Part shown: positions 58,950-64,000 of the stretch, piece after piece
How positions within the stretch are numbered: the first letter of the stretch is position 1
Layout of the letters: every line of letters begins with the position of its first letter
DNA from: Polyangium mundeleinium
Lineage (GTDB): Bacteria > Myxococcota_A > Polyangia > Polyangiales > Polyangiaceae
Reading direction: 5' to 3'
Assembly: GCF_028369105.1 (NCBI RefSeq)
Contig: NZ_JAQNDO010000001.1
Location: forward strand, 10,572,501-10,636,500
DNA length: 64,000 bases
Notes under the pieces: model-generated
Seen by the model: the letters and a program-made list of their open reading frames with translations, nothing else
What the model was told of the DNA's origin: nothing
Database searches by the model: none
Program-made: the position numbers and the translations under genes

Positions 58950-58986
58950 ATGACGCTTCGGAGGGCGGGGCCGACGATCGGGATCC

Positions 58987-60342
58987 TTGGAGGCGTTATC
59001 CCGGCGCATCGCCGCGCTCGAGGAGCAGGTCGCAGCGCAGGAGCGGATCATCGATGTCCTGCGCGCCAAAGAGGCGCTCCTCGAGCGCGTGGGGGACGAG
59101 CGGCGCCTCATGAGCGCCGCCCTCGAGTGCTGCACGGATTTCGTTGGGATTGCCTCGCTCGACGGGAAGGTCCTCTATGTAAATACGGCTGGACGGAATC
59201 TGGTGGGGCTCGCGAGCGCGGAGCAAGTGCAGAGCACCGTAATGACCGATTACGTGATGCCAGAGGAGATCCCCCGGCTGGAGAAGGAGATCGTCCCCAT
59301 TCTCATGACCGAGGGGCGCTGGGAGGGAGAGCTCCGGTTCCGGCACATGCCGACGGGCGAGCCCATTGTCGTCTATTACAGCGCGTATCTCGTCCGGCAT
59401 CCCGAGACGGGGGGACCGCTCGCCCTGGCCACGGTCACGCGCGACCTGCGAGCAGAGAAGCGCGAGGCCGAGGAGCGGCAACAGCTCCTGGAGCAGCAAT
59501 CGGAGACGGCCGCGGAATTGCGCCGCGGGCAGGCGCGCATGGAGAGCCTCGACGAGGAGCGCCAGCAGATGATCGCCGCCGTGGAAAACTGCGCGGATTT
59601 CATCGGCATCTGCACGCTGGACGGCCGCGGGATCTACTGCAATGCGGCTGGCCGAAGGTTGATAGGATTCGAGCTCGACGCGGACATGCGTGGCTTCGAC
59701 GTCACGAAGGTCCTCACGCCGGAGGCCGCCCGCTACTTCGTGCAGCACGTCGTACCGACCATCCAAAAGACGGGGCGCTGGGAGGGCGAGCTCGAGTTCA
59801 GGCACCTCCAGACGGGCGAAGCGTTCCCCACGCAATACAATGCGTGCATCGTCCGAGATCAGCAGACGGGACAGCCGCTCGGCATCGGGGCCGTGACGCG
59901 CGATTTGCGGGTGGCGAAACGGGCCGAGGAGGAGCGGCGGCGGCTCTTGGACGAGATCATCCGGACGCAGGCGTCCATGCTGGCGGAGCTCTCGACGCCC
60001 CTGATTCCCATCAGCGACCACGTGGTCGTGATGCCGCTCATCGGTACGGTGGACGAGGCGCGCGCCGAGCACGTGCTCGAGAGCTTGCTGGCAGGCGTGA
60101 CGGCGCGGGGCGCGAAGGTGGCCATCCTCGATATCACAGGCGTGGCAACCGTCGACGCTGCGGTGGCCGAGGCGCTCCTGCGCGCCGCCAGGGCGGTGCG
60201 GCTGCTCGGCGCCGAGGTGGTGCTGACGGGGATTCGCGCCGAGGTGGCCCAGGCGCTCATTGGTCTGGGCGTGGATCTCGGCAATATCGTCACGCGCAGT
60301 ACGCTGCAGAGCGGTATCGCATTCGCCATGCGGCGCGGGTAG
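58987..60342 (+). CDS. PAS-PAS-STAS (RsbR-type) signalling protein
   Basis: 451 residues if read from a TTG at 58987. No ATG or GTG fits better in frame, and a one-base difference would link it to an ATG at 58946 (MNDASEGGADDRDP), so the start is uncertain. An N-terminal coiled coil (RRIAALEEQVAAQERI) is followed by two similar PAS domains (MSAALECCTDFVGIASLDGK and MIAAVENCADFIGICTLDGR, about residues 42-160 and 190-310), each ending VTRDLR, and a STAS domain (about 330-450: AELSTPLIPISDHVVVMPLI, AILDITGVATVDAAVAEALL). The two PAS domains look like an internal duplication. The STAS resembles that of the kinase-STAS giant at 35529 more than that of the 53380 protein. Confidence 0.9.
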   Translation: MEALSRRIAALEEQVAAQERIIDVLRAKEALLERVGDERRLMSAALECCTDFVGIASLDGKVLYVNTAGRNLVGLASAEQVQSTVMTDYVMPEEIPRLEKEIVPILMTEGRWEGELRFRHMPTGEPIVVYYSAYLVRHPETGGPLALATVTRDLRAEKREAEERQQLLEQQSETAAELRRGQARMESLDEERQQMIAAVENCADFIGICTLDGRGIYCNAAGRRLIGFELDADMRGFDVTKVLTPEAARYFVQHVVPTIQKTGRWEGELEFRHLQTGEAFPTQYNACIVRDQQTGQPLGIGAVTRDLRVAKRAEEERRRLLDEIIRTQASMLAELSTPLIPISDHVVVMPLIGTVDEARAEHVLESLLAGVTARGAKVAILDITGVATVDAAVAEALLRAARAVRLLGAEVVLTGIRAEVAQALIGLGVDLGNIVTRSTLQSGIAFAMRRG

Positions 60343-60358
60343 GCACGCCCGCTCGGCG

Positions 60359-61546
60359 TCAACCGCCGCCGTTCTCGACCGTTAGCCCCAGATAAAGCAG
60401 CTTGGGATCCGCGGGAGAGGCGACGATGGCCGATACATCGTCATTGGCGTTGTGCGTCTTCGTGACGTTGCCGGTCACGTGGTCGTACCGGAAGAGGTCT
60501 GTCCCGTAGTCATTGTACTCCATGCCGAAGACGAAATAGAGCACGCCGACGTCGGTCGCGTGTGGTGCGAGCAGCGTACCATTGATGAGTTTGATGTCCG
60601 CCGAGTCGGTGACGACCACGCCGAAGGTCAAGCCGCCGTCGCTCGATCGATAAATGTGGCGGATGTCGGGGCCGATCTCCAGCGCCTCGGCCCATACGAC
60701 GTCTCCATCCACGGAAGACACTGCGATGGAGAACACGTTCGAACCATTGGCACCGAGGCCCGCGCTCTGTTTCCATGTCGCGCCGCCGTCGAACGTCACG
60801 GCACCGCCGCCCACAGATTGGCCGAAGAGCACATGGTCGAGGTTTTTGGGATCGAAGGCGAAACGATACCCGATGAAGCTGCCCGAGGCGGGAGGGGTGC
60901 CCTGCTTCGACCACGTCTCGCCGCCGTCATGCGAGTCGTGCAGGCTGCCGTTCGCGTCGCCCAGGCGCAGGTGTTTGCCGTCGGCAGGATCGACGCCCAC
61001 GCCGACGATGTTCGGCGCGGGCGTCGAAAAGGCGTGGGGGCCGGTCTCATCGATTCGATAAAACGCGTCGCCGTTTTCGGCCCATGCGTACGCGAGCCCT
61101 CCCTTCGCGGCCGTGATCCTGAAATTGCCCCCCGTCAGCGTGCCCACTTCGCTCCAGGTGCAGCCCGCGTCCTCGGAGCGCAAGAGTTTCCCCTTGTGCT
61201 CGGCGAGCAGCGTGTTCGGCGTATCGAGCGCCGCGAGCCCGTAGGTGTATCCGATTCCCTGGAGCTGGCCCGGAGTCTTTGCGAGGTTTTCCCCTTCGTC
61301 AAGCGTGAAGGTCACGGCCGAAGTCCCGCTCACCGATTCGCACGCAGGCAACGCCCAGCCGGGCGTGGAGCCGCCCGTTCCCCCTGTGCCACCTGTGCCA
61401 CCCGCGCCACCTGCGCCACCCGCTCCGCCGGCGCCGCTCCCCCCGGCGCCGTCGATTCGAGGGGTGCCGTCGGTTCCGCAGCCAAGCAACAAAGCGCCAG
61501 TCGTGGCAATGGCCCAGAGAAGAGTAAGGTTCGTCTTTGCAAGCAT
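60359..61546 (-). CDS. Lipoprotein with BNR/sortilin-like beta-propeller
   Basis: 395 residues from the ATG at 61546 (GAGGGA eight bases upstream); an ATG at 61561 is the alternative. Lipobox LLLGC, then a perfect Gly-Gly-Ala/Gly-Gly-Thr linker (about residues 40-60), then repeated Asp-box motifs of exo-alpha-sialidase/sortilin propellers: LLRSEDAGCTWSEVGTL, HDSHDGGETWSKQG, VTFDGGATWKQSAG, YRSSDGGLTFGVVV. These S-x-D-G-G-x-T-W boxes form the blade turns. No catalytic signature; probably a surface binding or structural protein. It converges with the STAS gene, 16 bp away. Confidence 0.88.
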   Translation of the reverse strand: MLAKTNLTLLWAIATTGALLLGCGTDGTPRIDGAGGSGAGGAGGAGGAGGTGGTGGTGGSTPGWALPACESVSGTSAVTFTLDEGENLAKTPGQLQGIGYTYGLAALDTPNTLLAEHKGKLLRSEDAGCTWSEVGTLTGGNFRITAAKGGLAYAWAENGDAFYRIDETGPHAFSTPAPNIVGVGVDPADGKHLRLGDANGSLHDSHDGGETWSKQGTPPASGSFIGYRFAFDPKNLDHVLFGQSVGGGAVTFDGGATWKQSAGLGANGSNVFSIAVSSVDGDVVWAEALEIGPDIRHIYRSSDGGLTFGVVVTDSADIKLINGTLLAPHATDVGVLYFVFGMEYNDYGTDLFRYDHVTGNVTKTHNANDDVSAIVASPADPKLLYLGLTVENGGG

Positions 61547-61621
61547 GTTGTTGTCCCTCATGGGTGGGGCGTACGCGCTTCCCGAGCGCGGACCTGTGCA
61601 ACAGGCATGCCTCGACGACCC

Positions 61622-62206
61622 CTACCCCTCGCCCCGGCCGGTGGTGATGGGCCCGGCGACAGGTAACTCGACGATGAACGTCGCTCCGGCGGAAGGCTCG
61701 CTCTGGACATGGATCGAGCCGCCGTGCGCCTCGGCGAGCTTGCGGCTGAGGTAAAGACCAAGCCCGAGCCCGCCGTAATACCTGCTGGGCACGGCGCGCG
61801 CGAAGCGTTCGAAGATGCGGCCCTGCTGCGCAGGCTCGATGCCGATTCCGTGATCCTTGATCGTGAGCCGCGCGATCCCGGCCTCCTCTTCGATGAAGAT
61901 CTCGATGGGTTTGCCGGCCCCGAATTTTACCGCGTTGGAGAGCAGGTTGACGACGATCTGTTCGATCCGGGCGGGATCCCAGCTCCCCACGACCGGAGCG
62001 CTGTCCCGGATCGAGACCGAGCACCGGGCCTGCGACATCTGCAATTTGAATTGTTCGACCACGTCCCGGACGAGGGCGCCGAGGTCGACGGCGGCGAGTT
62101 CGAGCGGGAGCTGACCTGTGTGGACCCGGGCGACACTCAGGAGATCATCGTTGAGCCTGCGTAAGCGCGCGCCTTGCCGCAAGGCGCGCTCGGCCAGCTT
62201 GGTCAT
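61622..62206 (-). CDS. Histidine kinase C-terminal half: HisKA helix 2 plus HATPase
   Basis: 194 residues. The ATG (62206-62204) overlaps the stop of the preceding frame in ATGA. It begins MTKLAERALRQGARLRRLND, which is the second dimerisation helix of a HisKA domain. The ATP-binding part is intact: N box IEQIVVNLLSNAVKFG, G1 box IKDHGIGI, F box IFERFA, G2 box GGLGLGLYLSRKLAE, and a final GATFIVELPV strand. No phosphoacceptor His is in this frame; the H box is in the upstream frame. So it either works as a split kinase or is the result of a frameshift. Confidence 0.85.
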   Translation of the reverse strand: MTKLAERALRQGARLRRLNDDLLSVARVHTGQLPLELAAVDLGALVRDVVEQFKLQMSQARCSVSIRDSAPVVGSWDPARIEQIVVNLLSNAVKFGAGKPIEIFIEEEAGIARLTIKDHGIGIEPAQQGRIFERFARAVPSRYYGGLGLGLYLSRKLAEAHGGSIHVQSEPSAGATFIVELPVAGPITTGRGEG

Positions 62207-64000
62207 GATCTGTGGGTCGCTGGAGGGGCTCGATTGGCAGCCCGGCCCATCGATTGGAGCGAGAGCATGAGCGACGTGAGCGGGGTGTTGAGCTCGTGCG
62301 ACGCCATGGAGAGGAATTCGTCGCGCGCGCGGATGGCCTCCTGAGTCGCCCGATAGAGTCGCGCGTTGTCGATCGCACTCGCGGCCCGGCGCGCCACTTC
62401 CTTCGCCAGCTCGACGTCGGCGCTCCCATAGTTGCGGCCCGATGCGCCCGTGACGAGGGAGAGCACCCCGAGCGTTTGTCCGCGCGCCAGGAGAGGCACG
62501 GCGAGCAGCGATCGGAGCCCGAGCGCGCGGATGATCCTCTCGTGTCCTTCATCCTGGGTATGATCTCGGAGGCGCGTGTCGAGGTCGGGGAGCAGGACCG
62601 GCTCACCGGTGGCAATGGCTCTGGCCGCCGGGTGGGGCGACCCCATATGGGGCGGATATCGCCGCCGGAGCTCCTCGACCAACGGCGCCTTCGCAGGATC
62701 CTTGTGCACCACGGCGATGCGCCGGATTTCCTCCCCCTCCACGGTGTCGATCACACACCAATCGGCCATGGATCGCACGCACAGGCGCCCGAGACGCGCG
62801 AGGGTATCCTCGTAATCGAGCGACTCCGAGAGCAGCTCCCCGGCCTCGGCCAGGAACGCCGAGCGCCGCTCCGCCTCCTCGGCCGCGGCCCGCGCCGCTT
62901 GCTCATCCGACAGGAGCCGCGCATTCTGAAGGGAAATGGCAACCTGGACCGCGAGGAGCGAAAGCGCGACGAGCCGACCGGGCGTGAATGCACCGATGAG
63001 CAGGTTGTTCTCGAGATAAAGCAGCCCGACCACGTGGGCCTGCCTCAGAATGGGGAGGCACAGGACCGACTTCGGCCGCTCGCGGGCAATGTACGGGTCC
63101 GAGGCAAACTTGCTCGCCGTCGCGTCGTCGAGGAGCACCCGCTCCTTCGTCCGCTGCGCATACCGCACGATCGAGGCCGGGACGAGGGGGGACGACAAAA
63201 CCGGGAGCGAGGGGAGGAGCCTCGTCACCGCCCCTTTTTCTTCGAGGCGCGCCTCCGCTTCGATCGAGAGGTCGCCCTCACGAAGGAGGAGCAGGTAGCT
63301 CTTCTGCGCGCCGCCCTCTTCGAGGACGACCCGGAGGAGCGTGCGGGCCAGCTCGTCGAGGAGGATCTCGCCCGAAATGGTCTGAGAGGCTTTGACGACG
63401 GAGAGCAGATCGAGCTGCTCGGTGCGCAGCGCGAAGGTGGCGGTCGGCGTGAAAGGCCTGTGCTCCTGGAGGCGCGGATTCTGCTCGTCGAGCTGCCTCA
63501 CCTTGCCATCGGCCCCCCAGCGCGCATAACAGGCGCGGGCGTCGCGGAGGTACGTGTCGGCCACCTGCTCGAACCCCCGTGCCCGGTAAAACCTCGACGA
63601 GAGCTCGTAGGCGAGACCTTCGTTATGGACGAACCCATTTTCACGCGCGGACCGGATGGCCTGCTCGTACAGGTGCATCGCATCGAGATCGCGCCCCTCG
63701 ACGCGCGCGACCTCGGCCGAGACCAGCGCGTATCGATTGAGATAGTTTTCGGGGCAGTTCTCCGCCCAGGCCGCGAGCTTCTGCAACACGCCCCCGAGGG
63801 CCCGCGTGAGCTCTTCCCGCTCGTCGGCGGGTGCATCCGGGAGGAGCTGCACCATCGTGAGTGCGTGGAAGAAATGGTGGGTGGCCTCGATCGGCATGGC
63901 CATTGCGGCACTCAGGTTCGCCGCCGCTCGCGCCGCAAACGAGAGCGCCTCGGCGTGGCGCCCATAGGTGAACGCCGTGATCTGCTTCATGATGTCGTGA
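62203..64000 (-). CDS. Sensor kinase N-terminal part: helical region, two GAF domains and H box (5' end outside window)
   Basis: The frame is open at the right edge, so the true start lies beyond 64000; an internal ATG at 63990 is in frame. Residues upstream of the GAF domains (LSSRFYRARGFEQVADTYLR, ACYARWGADGKV) match the helical region of the kinase-AAA-GAF family, as in the 35529 gene, so a kinase and AAA domain are expected outside the window. Two GAF domains follow (about 63400-62930 and 62830-62380), then FLSMASHELNTPLTSL with the phosphoacceptor His. The frame ends soon after the H-box helix at 62203, exactly where HisKA helix 2 should start. That helix is in the overlapping next frame. 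Confidence 0.88.
   Translation of the reverse strand, partial: HDIMKQITAFTYGRHAEALSFAARAAANLSAAMAMPIEATHHFFHALTMVQLLPDAPADEREELTRALGGVLQKLAAWAENCPENYLNRYALVSAEVARVEGRDLDAMHLYEQAIRSARENGFVHNEGLAYELSSRFYRARGFEQVADTYLRDARACYARWGADGKVRQLDEQNPRLQEHRPFTPTATFALRTEQLDLLSVVKASQTISGEILLDELARTLLRVVLEEGGAQKSYLLLLREGDLSIEAEARLEEKGAVTRLLPSLPVLSSPLVPASIVRYAQRTKERVLLDDATASKFASDPYIARERPKSVLCLPILRQAHVVGLLYLENNLLIGAFTPGRLVALSLLAVQVAISLQNARLLSDEQAARAAAEEAERRSAFLAEAGELLSESLDYEDTLARLGRLCVRSMADWCVIDTVEGEEIRRIAVVHKDPAKAPLVEELRRRYPPHMGSPHPAARAIATGEPVLLPDLDTRLRDHTQDEGHERIIRALGLRSLLAVPLLARGQTLGVLSLVTGASGRNYGSADVELAKEVARRAASAIDNARLYRATQEAIRARDEFLSMASHELNTPLTSLMLSLQSMGRAANRAPPATHRS

Overview
The window looks like chromosomal DNA of a myxobacterium, most likely a Polyangium/Sorangium-type member of the Sorangineae (inference). 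The reasons are very high GC at third codon positions and the gene types present: giant Ser/Thr kinase-STAND-WD40 and kinase-AAA-GAF-STAS proteins, an FHA-type sigma54 activator, secreted lipoproteins with Gly/Ala/Thr-rich linkers, a fibro-slime protein and an NRPS operon. No rRNA, tRNA, CRISPR array or intact insertion sequence was seen.

Layout. (1) 1-6882, minus strand: an NRPS operon in transcription order mbtH, type II thioesterase, DUF697 membrane protein, then an NRPS that starts with a free-standing A-PCP loading module (specificity residues read as serine) and continues C-A-PCP-(E) off the left edge. (2) 7366-9566: a 46-bp perfect palindrome upstream of an exported multicopper oxidase. 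(3) 9578-15762, minus: a Ser/Thr kinase-nSTAND-WD40 protein translationally coupled to an FHA-sigma54 activator. (4) 16196-27232: a type VI secretion delivery cassette. vgrG faces a minus-strand run of PAAR-like/Rhs polymorphic toxin, candidate immunity gene, TPR-like gene and DUF2169 adaptor. (5) 27520-33001: a divergent pair in which an nSTAND-WD40 protein and a nucleoside-phosphorylase-fold protein begin with the same EAD1-type domain. This is a predicted sensor-effector conflict (defence) system and the most interesting locus here. (6) 32981-35389: a three-gene coupled membrane/secreted operon, then htpX. (7) 35529-43821: a giant kinase-AAA-GAF-STAS protein and a beta-propeller/di-heme protein. 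(8) 44531-49729: surface lipoproteins, a fatty acid hydroxylase family protein, a VOC protein and a PP2C phosphatase. (9) 49785-54978: a HEAT/DUF4132 protein, a PAS-PAS-STAS protein and a guanidine-III riboswitch controlling a guanidinium exporter. (10) 54979-57250: gene debris (ACP-KS and ABC1/UbiB-like remnants) around one small intact gene. (11) 57268-64000: an amine oxidase, a second PAS-PAS-STAS protein, a BNR-type lipoprotein and a histidine kinase split in two coupled reading frames at the right edge.

How the parts fit. The NRPS operon carries its usual helpers (MbtH, editing thioesterase). In the T6SS cassette, DUF2169 probably loads the PAAR-Rhs effector onto VgrG while the gene coupled to the toxin protects the producer. 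In the EAD1 pair, homotypic EAD1 contact would let the STAND sensor recruit or switch on the nucleoside-cleaving effector. Three STAS proteins of RsbR type, several kinases and a PP2C phosphatase indicate dense phospho-signalling. All functions are inferred from sequence motifs read by eye; no database search was run.
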